A stretch of DNA of 64,000 nucleotides from Variovorax paradoxus (GTDB lineage: Bacteria; Pseudomonadota; Gammaproteobacteria; Burkholderiales; Burkholderiaceae_C). The stretch is taken from assembly GCF_030815975.1 (NCBI RefSeq), contig NZ_JAUSXL010000002.1, positions 4,018,501 through 4,082,500 on the forward strand, in the 5' to 3' direction. The notes under the pieces are model-generated. The model was not told where the DNA came from and searched no databases. It saw only the letters and a program-made list of their open reading frames with translations. Shown here piece after piece: positions 19,581 through 28,455 of this stretch. Made by a program: the position numbers and the translations under genes. How positions within the stretch are numbered: the stretch's first letter is position 1; each line of letters starts with the position of its first letter.

Positions 19581-20876
19581 ATGTTTTCCCAAGAGATGAA
19601 TTTCAACGATTTCACACAACGCCTCGCCCAGGTCGACGCGCGCGGCCTGGGCATCGAACTGGCGGCGCTGGTGGGCTGCGTGGCGCTGGCCTGGATTGCC
19701 GCCCGCTGGTTCGGGCGCGACCAGCCGAAGGATTCCATCTGGTTCGGCGAGCGCACCTTCGATGGGCTCCTGTTCCCGCTGCTGGCGCTGGTCTTCGCCG
19801 AGCTGGCCCGGCGCCTGGTGAGCGACTTCCAGCCCGTGCTGGTGCTGCGCATCGGGGTGTCGGTGTTCCTGTCGCTGGCGGTCATCCGCCTGTTCGCGCG
19901 CGTGATGCGGGCGGTCTTTCCCGCCTCCAACCTGGTCCGGCTGCTCGAGCGCACGATCTCGTGGCTGGCCTGGATTGCCGCCATTCTCTGGATCGTCGGC
20001 CTGCTGCCGCCGGTGCTGGCCGAACTCGACGGCATCACGCTGGCTTTCGGCAAGACGCGCGTCAGCCTGCAGACCATCGTCCAGGGCGTGCTGTCGGCCG
20101 GGCTGGTGCTGGTGATCGCGCTGTGGATTGCCGCCACCATCGAGAAACGCATCCTGCGCGAGGCCGTGACCGATCTCTCGATGCGCAAGGTCGCGTCGAA
20201 CGCGGTGCGCGCCTTCCTGCTGCTGGTGGGCCTGCTGTTCGCGCTGTCGGCGGTGGGGGTCGACCTCACGGCGCTCTCGGTGCTGGGCGGCGCGCTGGGC
20301 GTGGGCCTGGGCTTCGGCCTGCAGAAGCTGGCGGCCAACTACGTGAGCGGCTTCGTGATTTTGCTGGAGCGCTCCATCCGCATCGGCGACAACGTCAAGG
20401 TCGACACCTTCGAGGGCCGCATCACCGACATCAAGACCCGCTACACGCTCATCCGCGCGGGCAACGGGCGCGAGGCCATCGTGCCGAACGAGTCGCTCAT
20501 CACCAGCCGCGTCGAGAACCTCTCGATGGCGGACCGCAAGTTCAACATCACGACCAGCATCGTGGTGGGCTACGACAGCGACGTGGCGCAGGTGCAGTCC
20601 ATCCTGTGCGCGGCCGCCAAGGCGCAGCCGCGCGTCATGACCGACCCCGAGCCGGTGACCTTTCTCGCCAGCTTTGCGCCCGACGGGCTGGAGTTCACGC
20701 TGAACTTCTGGGTGGCCGACCCCGACAAGGGCAAGGACAACGTGCGCTCGGCCATCAACATCGCCATTCTCGAGGGCCTGCGCAGCGCGGGCGTGGACAT
20801 TCCGTATCCGCAGCGCGTGCTGCGGGTGGAGTCGCTGCCGCCGGGCGTTTCCGCCACGCGCGACCCTGCCGTATAA
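19581..20876 (+). CDS. MscS-family mechanosensitive channel
   Basis: A 431-residue MscS-type channel with five or six N-terminal hydrophobic segments (about residues 18-250). The pore-lining helix and beta domain are clear: ALSVLGGALGVGLGFGLQKL, then NYVSGFVILLERSIRIGD and the VPNESLITSRVENLS segment. It is longer than E. coli MscS (286 residues) because of extra membrane helices, resembling medium-size YbdG- or MscM-like channels. ATG 19581 starts a plausible cytoplasmic N-terminus. The stop codon TAA overlaps a perfect TATAAT that may serve the etf operon. Confidence 0.9.
   Translation: MFSQEMNFNDFTQRLAQVDARGLGIELAALVGCVALAWIAARWFGRDQPKDSIWFGERTFDGLLFPLLALVFAELARRLVSDFQPVLVLRIGVSVFLSLAVIRLFARVMRAVFPASNLVRLLERTISWLAWIAAILWIVGLLPPVLAELDGITLAFGKTRVSLQTIVQGVLSAGLVLVIALWIAATIEKRILREAVTDLSMRKVASNAVRAFLLLVGLLFALSAVGVDLTALSVLGGALGVGLGFGLQKLAANYVSGFVILLERSIRIGDNVKVDTFEGRITDIKTRYTLIRAGNGREAIVPNESLITSRVENLSMADRKFNITTSIVVGYDSDVAQVQSILCAAAKAQPRVMTDPEPVTFLASFAPDGLEFTLNFWVADPDKGKDNVRSAINIAILEGLRSAGVDIPYPQRVLRVESLPPGVSATRDPAV
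20870..20875 (+). promoter_or_regulatory. candidate -10 element for etfBA
   Basis: A perfect TATAAT hexamer overlaps the stop codon of the MscS gene, 139 bp before etfB. The -35 region 17 bp upstream is poor (TTCCGC), so this is a weak prediction. A second -10-like TAAAAT at 20958-20963 is an alternative, also without a good -35. Confidence 0.35.
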
Positions 20877-21014
20877 TCACGAAAAAGCACGGTCGTTCGT
20901 TTTTGTTGCCCCGCAGCGCCAGTCGCCATGGGCGCAGGTGCGGCAAAGGCCGGACCCTAAAATGACCGGCTGCCCTCGAAGCCCCCTTTTTGCAATCCCA
21001 ATGGAGTCAAGTCA

Positions 21015-21764
21015 ATGAAGGTTCTAGTGCCTGTCAAACGGGTCGTCGATTACAACGTCAAGGTGCGCGTGAAGAGCGACGGCACCGGAGTGGACATTGC
21101 CAACGTCAAGATGAGCATGAACCCCTTCGACGAGATCGCGGTGGAAGAAGCCGTGCGCCTGAAGGAAAAGGGCGTGGTCACCGAAGTCATCGCCGTCTCC
21201 TGCGGCGATGCCAAGTGCCAGGAAACCCTGCGCACCGCCATGGCCATCGGCGCCGACCGCGGCATCCTGGTCGAGACCACCGAGGAGCTGCAGCCCTTGG
21301 CCGTGGCCAAGCTCCTGAAGGCACTGGTCGACAAGGAACAGCCCCAGCTCATCATCCTCGGCAAGCAGGCCATCGACGACGACGCCAACCAGACCGGCCA
21401 GATGCTCGCCGCGCTGGCCGACCTGCCGCAAGCCACCTTCGCCTCCAAGGTCGAAGTGGCCGACGGCAAGGCCACCGTCACGCGCGAAGTCGACGGCGGC
21501 CTGGAGACCATCACGCTCAGCCTGCCGGCCGTCATCACCACCGACCTGCGCCTGAACGAGCCGCGCTACGTCACCCTGCCCAACATCATGAAGGCCAAGA
21601 AGAAGACGCTAGACGTCTTCAAGCCCGAAGACCTGGGCGTGGACGTGAAGCCCCGCCTGAAGACCCTCAAGGTCAGCGAGCCGCCCAAGCGCGGCGCCGG
21701 CATCAAGGTGCCTGATGTTGCAACGCTGGTGGACAAACTGAAGAACGAAGCGAAGGTGATCTGA
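21015..21764 (+). CDS. etfB: electron transfer flavoprotein beta subunit
   Basis: A 249-residue EtfB. It starts with [14 protein letters not shown] and carries the family pattern [19 protein letters not shown] near residue 35 and the ADDDxN-type ETF beta signature region ([17 protein letters not shown]). EtfB binds AMP and, with EtfA, takes electrons from acyl-CoA dehydrogenases and passes them to ETF-ubiquinone oxidoreductase. ATG 21015 follows a GGAGTCAAGTCA ribosome-binding site. etfA starts 2 bp after its stop. An acyl-CoA dehydrogenase gene downstream is a natural electron donor. Confidence 0.97.
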   Translation: MKVLVPVKRVVDYNVKVRVKSDGTGVDIANVKMSMNPFDEIAVEEAVRLKEKGVVTEVIAVSCGDAKCQETLRTAMAIGADRGILVETTEELQPLAVAKLLKALVDKEQPQLIILGKQAIDDDANQTGQMLAALADLPQATFASKVEVADGKATVTREVDGGLETITLSLPAVITTDLRLNEPRYVTLPNIMKAKKKTLDVFKPEDLGVDVKPRLKTLKVSEPPKRGAGIKVPDVATLVDKLKNEAKVI

Positions 21765-21766
21765 AC

Positions 21767-22699
21767 ATGACCGCACTTGTTATTGCCGAACACGACCACG
21801 CGACCGTCAAGCCCGCGACCCTCAACACCGTGACCGCGGCACTGGCCTGCGGCGGCGACGTCCACGTCCTCGTGGCCGGCGCCAATGCCGCCGAAGCCGG
21901 CAAGGCCGCCGCGCAGATCGTGGGCGTGGCCAAGGTCATCGTGGCCGACAGCCCGAGCCTCGCTGAAAACCTCGCCGAGAACGTCGCGGCCCAGGTGCTG
22001 GCGATTGCCGCCAACTACAGCCACATCCTGTTCCCTTCGACCGCCAACGGCAAGAACGTCGCGCCGCGCGTGGCCGCCAAGCTGGACGTGGCGCAGATCA
22101 GCGACATCACTTTGGTTGTCAGCCCCGACACCTTCGAGCGCCCGATCTATGCCGGCAATGCGATCGCCACCGTGCAGAGCAGCGACGCCACCAAGGTGAT
22201 CACCGTGCGCACCACCGGCTTCGACGCCGCAGCCGCCACCGGTGGCAGCGCAGCCGTCGAAACCGCCGAGGGCGTGGCCGACAGTGGCAAGTCGAGCTTT
22301 GTGGGCCGCGAAGTCACGAAGAGCGAGCGCCCCGAACTGACCGCCGCCAAGATCATCGTCTCGGGTGGCCGTGCACTCGGCAGCGCCGAGAAGTTCACCG
22401 AAGTGATGGCGCCTCTGGCCGACAAGCTCAACGCGGGCCTGGGCGCGAGCCGCGCCGCGGTGGACGCGGGCTACGCCCCGAACGACTGGCAAGTGGGCCA
22501 GACCGGCAAGATCGTCGCGCCGCAGCTGTACATCGCCTGCGGCATCTCGGGCGCGATCCAGCATCTGGCCGGCATGAAGGACTCCAAGGTGATCGTCGCG
22601 ATCAACAAGGACGAGGAAGCGCCGATCTTCTCGGTGGCCGACTACGGTCTCGTGGCCGACCTGTTCACGGCGGTGCCGGAACTGGTGAAGGCGCTCTGA
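21767..22699 (+). CDS. etfA: electron transfer flavoprotein alpha subunit
   Basis: A 310-residue EtfA. The C-terminal FAD domain is clear: [19 protein letters not shown], then [19 protein letters not shown] and [14 protein letters not shown], in the order expected for the family. The N-terminal domain contacts EtfB. The length is normal. It is co-transcribed with etfB and followed at 22723 by a hairpin with a T tract, so etfBA can end as a two-gene message even though an acyl-CoA dehydrogenase gene lies 74 bp further on. Confidence 0.97.
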   Translation: MTALVIAEHDHATVKPATLNTVTAALACGGDVHVLVAGANAAEAGKAAAQIVGVAKVIVADSPSLAENLAENVAAQVLAIAANYSHILFPSTANGKNVAPRVAAKLDVAQISDITLVVSPDTFERPIYAGNAIATVQSSDATKVITVRTTGFDAAAATGGSAAVETAEGVADSGKSSFVGREVTKSERPELTAAKIIVSGGRALGSAEKFTEVMAPLADKLNAGLGASRAAVDAGYAPNDWQVGQTGKIVAPQLYIACGISGAIQHLAGMKDSKVIVAINKDEEAPIFSVADYGLVADLFTAVPELVKAL

Positions 22700-22722
22700 C
22701 CGCATTGCCGCACTGAGCCGAA

Positions 22723-22746
22723 GGGCATCGTTCGCGATGCCCTTTT
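22723..22746 (+). terminator. rho-independent terminator after etfA
   Basis: The arms GGGCATCG (22723-22730) and CGATGCCC (22735-22742) pair perfectly around a TTCG tetraloop and are followed by TTTT at 22743-22746. The T tract is short, so read-through into the acyl-CoA dehydrogenase gene may occur. Confidence 0.8.
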
Positions 22747-22773
22747 CGTATCCGCTGTATCTGGAGACAAAAG

Positions 22774-24564
22774 ATGAGCTACACCGCCCCCCTCAAGGAC
22801 ATGCTGTTCGACATCGAGCACCTGGCCAACATCGGCGAGATCGCCAGGCTGCCCGGCTTCGAGGATGCCGGCCTCGAAACCGCCCAGGCCGTGCTCGAGG
22901 AATGCGCGCGCTTCAACCAGGACGTGGTCGCGCCGCTGAACGTCGAAGGCGACCGCAACCCCTCGTTGTTCAAGGACGGCAAGGTCACGACCACGCCGGG
23001 TTTCAAGGAGGCCTTCGCGCAGTACGTGTCGGGTGGCTGGCAGGGCCTGCAGCATCCGGCGGATTTCGGCGGGCAGGGCCTGCCCAAGACCATCGGCGCG
23101 GCCTGCGGCGAGATGCTCAATTCGGCCAACATGAGCTTTGCGCTGTGCCCGCTCTTGAGCGACGGCGCCATCGAGGCGCTGCTCACGGCCGGCTCCGACG
23201 AGCTCAAGGCGGTGTACCTCGAAAAACTGGTGAGCGGGCAGTGGACCGGCACCATGAACCTCACCGAGCCGCAGGCCGGCAGCGACCTTGCGCTGGTGCG
23301 CAGCCGCGCCGAGCCGCAGCCCGACGGCACCTACAAGGTCTTCGGCACCAAGATCTTCATCACCTACGGCGAGCACGACATGGCCGAGAACATCGTGCAC
23401 CTGGTGCTGGCGCGCGTGACCGGCGCGCCCGAAGGCGTGAAGGGCATCAGCCTGTTCGTGGTGCCGAAGTTCATGGTCGGCAAGGATGGATCGCTGGGTG
23501 AGCGCAACGACGTGCACTGTGTGAGCATCGAGCACAAGTTGGGCATCAAGGCCTCGCCGACCGCCGTGCTGCAGTACGGCGACCATGGCGGCGCCGTCGG
23601 GTATCTGGTGGGGCAGGAGAACCGCGGGCTCGAATACATGTTCATCATGATGAACTCGGCCCGCTACGCCGTGGGCATGCAGGGCATCGCGATTGCCGAG
23701 CGTGCCTACCAACACGCGGTGGCTTATGCGAAAGACCGTGTGCAGAGCCGCCCGGTCGACGGCTCGATGAACGCGAGCGCACCCATCATCCACCACCCCG
23801 ACGTCAAGCGCATGCTGATGACGATGCGCGCCTACACCGAAGGCTGCCGTGCCATGGCCAGCGTGGCCGCGGCCGCCTACGACGCCGCGCACCACTACCC
23901 CGATGCGGAAGCCCGCAAGCAGAACCAGGCCTTCTACGAATTCATGGTGCCGCTGGTCAAGGGCTACAGCACCGAGATGAGCCTCGAAGTGACTTCGCTC
24001 GGCGTGCAGGTGCATGGCGGCATGGGCTTCATCGAGGAAACCGGCGCGGCGCAGTACTACCGCGACGCCAAGATCCTGACGATCTACGAAGGCACCACCG
24101 CGATCCAGGCCAACGACCTCGTGGGCCGCAAGACCGCGCGCGACGGCGGCCAGACCGCCAAGGCGATTGCGGCGCAGATCGAAAAGACCGAGGCCGAATT
24201 GGCCAGGAGCAGCAGCCCCGCCGCCGCCGCCGTCCGCAAGCGCCTGAAGGCCGCGCGCGAGGCTTTCGTCGAGGTGGTCGATTTCGTCGCGGGCCAGACC
24301 AAGGCAGCGCCGAACGCGGTCTTCGCGGGCAGCGTGCCCTACCTGATGCTCGCGGGCAACCTCGTGGCCGGCTGGCAGCTGGCGCGCTCGCTGGTCATTG
24401 CAGAGGACCTGGCGTCGCACAACGTCGACGTGGACTTCATGCAGGCCAAGATCGCGACCGCGCGCTTCTATGCCGAGCACATCCTGAACAAGGCGCCCGG
24501 CCTGCGCGACAGCATCGTCGAGGGCGCCGAGAGCGTGACGGCGCTGGCGCTCGACGCGTTTTGA
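22774..24564 (+). CDS. acyl-CoA dehydrogenase with C-terminal extension
   Basis: A 596-residue FAD-dependent acyl-CoA dehydrogenase, longer than the 380-residue standard form because of an N-terminal helix and a C-terminal domain of the kind found in DmdC-like members. The middle block TGTMNLTEPQAGSDLAL and the catalytic-base region IYEGTTAIQANDLVGRK (Glu439) are present. It oxidises an acyl-CoA to the 2-enoyl-CoA and hands electrons to ETF, encoded just upstream. A GGAGACA-type site precedes ATG 22774. The chain-length or thioether specificity cannot be told from sequence alone. Confidence 0.9.
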   Translation: MSYTAPLKDMLFDIEHLANIGEIARLPGFEDAGLETAQAVLEECARFNQDVVAPLNVEGDRNPSLFKDGKVTTTPGFKEAFAQYVSGGWQGLQHPADFGGQGLPKTIGAACGEMLNSANMSFALCPLLSDGAIEALLTAGSDELKAVYLEKLVSGQWTGTMNLTEPQAGSDLALVRSRAEPQPDGTYKVFGTKIFITYGEHDMAENIVHLVLARVTGAPEGVKGISLFVVPKFMVGKDGSLGERNDVHCVSIEHKLGIKASPTAVLQYGDHGGAVGYLVGQENRGLEYMFIMMNSARYAVGMQGIAIAERAYQHAVAYAKDRVQSRPVDGSMNASAPIIHHPDVKRMLMTMRAYTEGCRAMASVAAAAYDAAHHYPDAEARKQNQAFYEFMVPLVKGYSTEMSLEVTSLGVQVHGGMGFIEETGAAQYYRDAKILTIYEGTTAIQANDLVGRKTARDGGQTAKAIAAQIEKTEAELARSSSPAAAAVRKRLKAAREAFVEVVDFVAGQTKAAPNAVFAGSVPYLMLAGNLVAGWQLARSLVIAEDLASHNVDVDFMQAKIATARFYAEHILNKAPGLRDSIVEGAESVTALALDAF

Positions 24565-24573
24565 GCCACAGCT

Positions 24574-24598
24574 CTGTCGCCCATCTGACGGGCGGCAG
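24574..24598 (+). terminator. weak hairpin after the acyl-CoA dehydrogenase gene
   Basis: CTGTCGCCC (24574-24582) pairs with GGGCGGCAG (24590-24598) with one G-U pair. No T run follows directly, only a CT-rich stretch, so it is at best a weak terminator or an mRNA 3'-end structure. Confidence 0.35.
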
Positions 24599-24642
24599 AG
24601 GCTCTCTCTCTTATAAAAGCTGAACCCATTTCCGGAGACACC

Positions 24643-25605
24643 ATGTCCAAGCTGCCCCCCGTCCTGGCGAACCTGCCGCTGCCGATCATCGGCTCGCCGC
24701 TGTTCATCATCAGCAACCCCAAGCTCGTGATCGCGCAATGCAAGGCCGGCGTGGTCGGCTCCATGCCGGCGCTCAACGCGCGCCCCGCGGCGCAGCTCGA
24801 AGACTGGCTGGCCGAGATCACCGAGGAACTCGCGGCCTACAACAAGGCCCATCCGGACAGGCCCGCCGCGCCGTTCGCCATCAACCAGATCGTGCACAAG
24901 AGCAACGACCGCCTCGAGCACGACATGGAGATGGTCGTGAAGTACAAGGTGCCGATCGTCATCACCTCGCTGGGCGCGCGCACCGACGTGAACGATGCGG
25001 TGCACAGCTACGGCGGCGTCACGCTGCACGACATCATCAACAACAAGTTCGCGCAGAAAGCGATCGAGAAGGGCGCCGACGGCATCATTGCCGTGGCGGC
25101 CGGCGCCGGCGGCCATGCGGGCGTGAAGAGCCCGTTCGCGCTGGTGCAGGAGATCCGCCAGTGGTTCGACGGCCCCATTGCGCTGTCGGGCTCCATCGCC
25201 ACCGGCGGTGCGGTGCTCGCGGCGCAAGCCATGGGCGCCGACTTCGCCTACATCGGCACCGCCTTCATCGCCACCGAGGAAGCGCGCGCGAGCGACGACT
25301 ACAAGCAGGCCATCGTCGAGGGCACTTCGGACGACATCGTCTATTCGAGCCTCTTCACCGGCGTGCACGGCAACTACCTGGCGCCCAGCATTGTCAAGGC
25401 CGGCATGGACCCCGCCAACCTGCCCGAAGGCGACGTCAAGACCATGAACTTCGGCGGCGGCGAGGGCAGCAAGGCCAAGGCCTGGAAGGACATCTGGGGT
25501 TCGGGCCAGGGCATCGGCGCCGTCACCGAAGTGGCCAGCGCCGCCGCCTTCATCGAAAAGCTCAAGCGCGAGTACCAGCAAGCAAGGCAGCGGCTCGCAC
25601 TTTGA
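24643..25605 (+). CDS. nitronate monooxygenase-type flavin enzyme
   Basis: A 320-residue FMN-dependent TIM-barrel enzyme of the nitronate monooxygenase/2-nitropropane dioxygenase family. The AGAGGHAG motif with the active-site His is near residues 151-158, and the phosphate-binding segment IALSGSIATGGAV, then GADFAYIGTAF, follows. A GGAGACACC site precedes ATG 24643. Members oxidise nitronates or act as NADH:quinone reductases; the position after etfBA and an acyl-CoA dehydrogenase would also suit an enoyl reductase-like role. A distant paralogue is encoded at 55769. Confidence 0.85.
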   Translation: MSKLPPVLANLPLPIIGSPLFIISNPKLVIAQCKAGVVGSMPALNARPAAQLEDWLAEITEELAAYNKAHPDRPAAPFAINQIVHKSNDRLEHDMEMVVKYKVPIVITSLGARTDVNDAVHSYGGVTLHDIINNKFAQKAIEKGADGIIAVAAGAGGHAGVKSPFALVQEIRQWFDGPIALSGSIATGGAVLAAQAMGADFAYIGTAFIATEEARASDDYKQAIVEGTSDDIVYSSLFTGVHGNYLAPSIVKAGMDPANLPEGDVKTMNFGGGEGSKAKAWKDIWGSGQGIGAVTEVASAAAFIEKLKREYQQARQRLAL

Positions 25606-26768
25606 ACGGCGCTTGCAAACCGGCGCCTGCCGCAGGGCTCGCGCAGCGCGGGCGAATGCCGCTGCTCGACATCGCCAAGGGCATTGCCTGTGCGTTGATC
25701 GTCGGGCACCACCTGTCGCGCTACGGCACGATGCCGGTGGGTGCCTTTCTGCTGGCACCGGGCTTGCTGGGCTGGCTGGCCGATGACGGCCGGCTCGCCG
25801 TGCAGGTCTTCCTGGTGATTGCCGGCTTCCTTGCGGCGGCCAGCCTGGCGCCCGACGGCGTGCTGCGCGTCGATCGGCCGATCGCGCGCATCCTGCAGCG
25901 CTACGGCCGCCTGGTCATGCCCTACATGGCGGCGCTCACGGTGTGCGTGCTGGTGGCGGCCTTCGTGCGTCCCTGGATGGCAGGCGACGACGTGCCGGCC
26001 TCGCCGAGCATCGGCCAGCTGCTCGCGCACGGGTTGCTGATGCAGGACCTGCTGGGCTACGAGGCGCTGTCCACGGGCGTCTGGTACGTGGCCATCGACT
26101 TCCAGCTGTTCGTGCTCGCGCTCACGCTCATGGGGCTTCCCGCCATGCTGCGGCGGGCGCCGGTGCCGGCCGCGGCGGTCTCGCGCGAGCGCTGGACGCC
26201 GGTGGCGCTGGTACTGGCGGTGGCCACCACCTCGCTGGTGCTCTTCAACCGCAATGCCGATCTCGACGGCACGGCGTTCTATTTCTTCGGTGCCTACGGG
26301 CTCGGCATGCTGGCGTTCTGGATCGGGCGCGCCACGCGGGCCAGCACCTGGCGCAGTGCCATCGTGCTGCTGGCGCTCACCGGTGCAGCTGCGCTCGCCA
26401 TCGACTGGCGCAGCCGCATCGCCACCGCCCTCGTGGGCGCATTGCTGATTGCCGTTGCGCAGCGGCGGGGCTGGCTGTCGCTCGGGCGCTGGCCGGATGT
26501 GGCCATGCCCTTGCAGCGCCTGGGCCGCATGTCGTATTCACTGTTCCTGATCCACTTTCCGGTGCTCCTGGCCACCAACGCGGCGGTGGAGCAGTTGGGG
26601 CCGCACGCCGCCTGGATCGATGCGCTGGGCATGGCCGCTACCTTCGGGCTTTCCGTGGGCGCCGCGCTGCTGCTGTACCGCGCGGTCGAGGTGCGGCCGG
26701 CGTCATGGCGCGCGGTCGCGGCACTGTTCGCGGCGCTGCTGGTCAGCGGGATGCTCGTCGCGTCATGA
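25602..26768 (+). CDS. acyltransferase-3 family membrane protein
   Basis: A membrane-bound O-acyltransferase (acyltransferase 3 family) of 388 residues from TTG 25602, or 370 from ATG 25656. It begins with the typical LDIAKGIACALIVGHHLS block, with the His that is usually essential, and has about ten hydrophobic segments. The late motif SYSLFLIHFPVLL is diagnostic. TTG 25602 overlaps the previous stop (TTGA) and is listed, but ATG 25656 places the start two residues before the family core and is equally possible. Such proteins acylate glycans or lipids at the cell envelope; the acceptor is unknown. Confidence 0.8.
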   Translation: MNGACKPAPAAGLAQRGRMPLLDIAKGIACALIVGHHLSRYGTMPVGAFLLAPGLLGWLADDGRLAVQVFLVIAGFLAAASLAPDGVLRVDRPIARILQRYGRLVMPYMAALTVCVLVAAFVRPWMAGDDVPASPSIGQLLAHGLLMQDLLGYEALSTGVWYVAIDFQLFVLALTLMGLPAMLRRAPVPAAAVSRERWTPVALVLAVATTSLVLFNRNADLDGTAFYFFGAYGLGMLAFWIGRATRASTWRSAIVLLALTGAAALAIDWRSRIATALVGALLIAVAQRRGWLSLGRWPDVAMPLQRLGRMSYSLFLIHFPVLLATNAAVEQLGPHAAWIDALGMAATFGLSVGAALLLYRAVEVRPASWRAVAALFAALLVSGMLVAS

Positions 26769-26802
26769 CCCGGACTGCGCGCTGCATCGCCCCTTTCCGA
26801 GG

Positions 26803-27225
26803 CTAGACCCACGGCGTGGGCGGCGGAATCTCGCACACCGGCTCGACGTCGATGCTCTTGAAGTCGGCCGGCGAGACGATCTCCAGGTATTCCATGTCGG
26901 GCGAGTAGTCGAACAGGAAGTGCCGGATGCCGGGGCGCTGATGCACCACGTCGCCGGCCTCGACCAGCGTTTCCTTGTCCTCGTACATGAAGCGGGCCCA
27001 GCCCTTGAGCATGATCACGATCTGGAAGTCGGCTTCGTGGCGGTGCCAGCCGGTGCCCGTTTCCGGTGCCATGTTGGCCTTGACCAGGTGCGCGATGACC
27101 TTGCCGTTGGTGGCCTCCGCAATGCCGAGGTCGCGGTAGAGGAAGAAATCGCGCAGGCCGCCCGAGACGTACGCGGTGTCTCCGGGCTTGACGTGGGAGA
27201 ATTGGGTGACGGTTCGGTCCAGCAT
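26803..27225 (-). CDS. cupin-domain protein
   Basis: A 140-residue single-domain cupin. The first cupin motif contains GTGWHRHEADFQIVIMLKG and the second HQRPGIRHFLFDY, supplying possible metal-binding His residues. ATG 27225 follows an AAGGAG site 7 bp upstream, which excludes the longer in-frame start. Small cupins may be sugar isomerases, dioxygenases or ligand sensors; no specific reaction can be named. It is divergent from the ArsR-type regulator gene, with about 130 bp between them. Confidence 0.85.
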   Translation of the reverse strand: MLDRTVTQFSHVKPGDTAYVSGGLRDFFLYRDLGIAEATNGKVIAHLVKANMAPETGTGWHRHEADFQIVIMLKGWARFMYEDKETLVEAGDVVHQRPGIRHFLFDYSPDMEYLEIVSPADFKSIDVEPVCEIPPPTPWV

Positions 27226-27354
27226 GGGGCGCTCCTTCGCAGGGGGGTGGTGCTGGGGCGCAGCACGCATAAAGCGTTCCCAAAGACATCCGCCGCGAAG
27301 GGCCGATGCGGGCACCGCTTGACGCCTCCGGTGTGCATCGGGATACTCAACCAC

Positions 27355-27801
27355 ATGGTTCACTCAGACAATGCCACCCTCGACGCCGTGTTTGCCGCGC
27401 TCTCCGACCCGACGCGCCGCACGGTGCTGGAGACGCTGGGCGAGCGCAGCCTCAGCGTGACCGAGCTGGCCGAACCGCATGGCATGTCGCTGACCGGCTT
27501 CATGAAGCACCTACGGGTGCTGGAGGACGCCGGGCTCATCTCGCGCACGAAAGAGGGCCGCATCGTGCGCTGCGAACTCTCGCCGCGCCCCATGCAGGAG
27601 GCTGCCGTGTGGTTGTCGCGCTATGAGAAATTCTGGACCGGGCGCCTCGATGCACTGGCGCGCTTTCTCTATCACCAAGAGGAGACCGAATGGCAAAACC
27701 TGCCGCCCCCGCCACCGAGCGCCCCTCGCTCACCCTCCGCAGGCACTACCCCGTCGCCGCCGAAAAAGTCTGGCGCGCGTGGACCGACCCGCAAGCGCTG
27801 A
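27355..27801 (+). CDS. ArsR-type winged-helix regulator
   Basis: A 148-residue regulator. Residues 8-95 form an ArsR-family winged helix (AVFAALSDPTRRTVLETLG, then the recognition helix region SLTGFMKHLRVLEDAGL). No metal-binding Cys set is present. Genes of this type are commonly followed by an SRPBCC/AHSA1 gene, as here. The reading frame runs 112 bp into that gene; the last 35 residues are rich in Pro and Ser (NLPPPPPSAPRSPS) and look like read-through in an unselected frame, so the functional protein probably ends near residue 112. Confidence 0.85.
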   Translation: MVHSDNATLDAVFAALSDPTRRTVLETLGERSLSVTELAEPHGMSLTGFMKHLRVLEDAGLISRTKEGRIVRCELSPRPMQEAAVWLSRYEKFWTGRLDALARFLYHQEETEWQNLPPPPPSAPRSPSAGTTPSPPKKSGARGPTRKR

Positions 27802-28157
27802 AGGCCTGGTTCGGCCCCGAGGAAATCGTGTCCGTGCCGCTGGCCGAAGTCGACCTGCGCGTGGGCGGCCGCTTTCGCGTGGCCATGCTTGCGGCCGACG
27901 GAGAGACGCACGACGTGAGCGGCGTCTACCAGGAGCTCGTGCCCAACCGCAAGCTGGTCTTCAGCTGGGCCTGGCGCAGCACGCCGGAGCGCGAGTCGCG
28001 CGTCACGGTGCGTATCGAGCCCGACGGCACCGGCTGCGAACTGGTCCTGCTGCACGAGCAGTTCTTCGACGAAGCCGCGCGCGAAGGGCACAGCCATGGC
28101 TGGACCGGCGCCATGGGCAAGCTCGGGAAGTGGCTGGCGCAGCCGCAGGGCGCTTGA
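27690..28157 (+). CDS. SRPBCC (AHSA1-like) domain protein
   Basis: A 155-residue START-like domain of the activator-of-Hsp90 type. It shows the common pattern VWRAWTDPQALKAWFGPE, then GGRFRVAM, LVFSWAW and HGWTGAMGKLGKWL. Such proteins have a hydrophobic cavity for a small ligand. ATG 27690 follows an AAGAGGAGA ribosome-binding site. It overlaps the 3' part of the ArsR-type gene by 112 bp in another frame, and the two are surely co-transcribed. A ligand is not identifiable. Confidence 0.9.
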   Translation: MAKPAAPATERPSLTLRRHYPVAAEKVWRAWTDPQALKAWFGPEEIVSVPLAEVDLRVGGRFRVAMLAADGETHDVSGVYQELVPNRKLVFSWAWRSTPERESRVTVRIEPDGTGCELVLLHEQFFDEAAREGHSHGWTGAMGKLGKWLAQPQGA

Positions 28158-28171
28158 CCGGCTTTCACGCA

Positions 28172-28200
28172 TTGCCGGCGCGCTGGCGAAGACCCATACT
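28172..28200 (+). promoter_or_regulatory. candidate sigma-70 promoter for the 61-residue protein gene
   Basis: TTGCCG (28172-28177) and CATACT (28195-28200) are spaced by 17 bp, 36 bp before the start of the small gene. Both boxes are imperfect. Confidence 0.3.
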
Positions 28201-28236
28201 GGGGCCTCCACGACGAGACGACGAACGGAGCCCCTC

Positions 28237-28422
28237 ATGAGCAACGAACTTCGCAAGAAGCTGCACGACCTGGCGGAACTGGCCGACAACACCTCGGACC
28301 CGCAGACCAAGGCCATCGTCGAGGCCATACGGCTGCAGACGGCCGTGCTGAACGAACGGCTCTTCGCCATCGAACTGCAGCTGGGTACGCTCACCCGGCG
28401 CATGGAAAACACGACGGACTGA
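28237..28422 (+). CDS. small helical protein of unknown function
   Basis: A 61-residue protein that I do not recognise. It has no signal or membrane segment and is almost entirely predicted helix with heptad-like spacing of Leu/Ala (LRKKLHDLAELADN and LQTAVLNERLFAIELQL), suggesting a short coiled coil or dimer. ATG 28237 follows a CGGAG site. It has its own candidate promoter and lies 33 bp before aroC. Confidence 0.65.
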   Translation: MSNELRKKLHDLAELADNTSDPQTKAIVEAIRLQTAVLNERLFAIELQLGTLTRRMENTTD

Positions 28423-28455
28423 GTGGCCGCCGCTTTGTAGGGATAATCCCCCACC

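Noticed and set aside
22642..25758. 1038-codon minus-strand frame opposite the acyl-CoA dehydrogenase and nitronate monooxygenase genes
   Set aside because: Same GC-driven effect: no domain motif, no ribosome-binding site, and the plus strand encodes well-conserved enzymes.
27226..27354. Riboswitch or small RNA between the cupin and ArsR genes
   Set aside because: Only about 130 bp with no recognisable aptamer or terminator; it more likely holds two ordinary divergent promoters.
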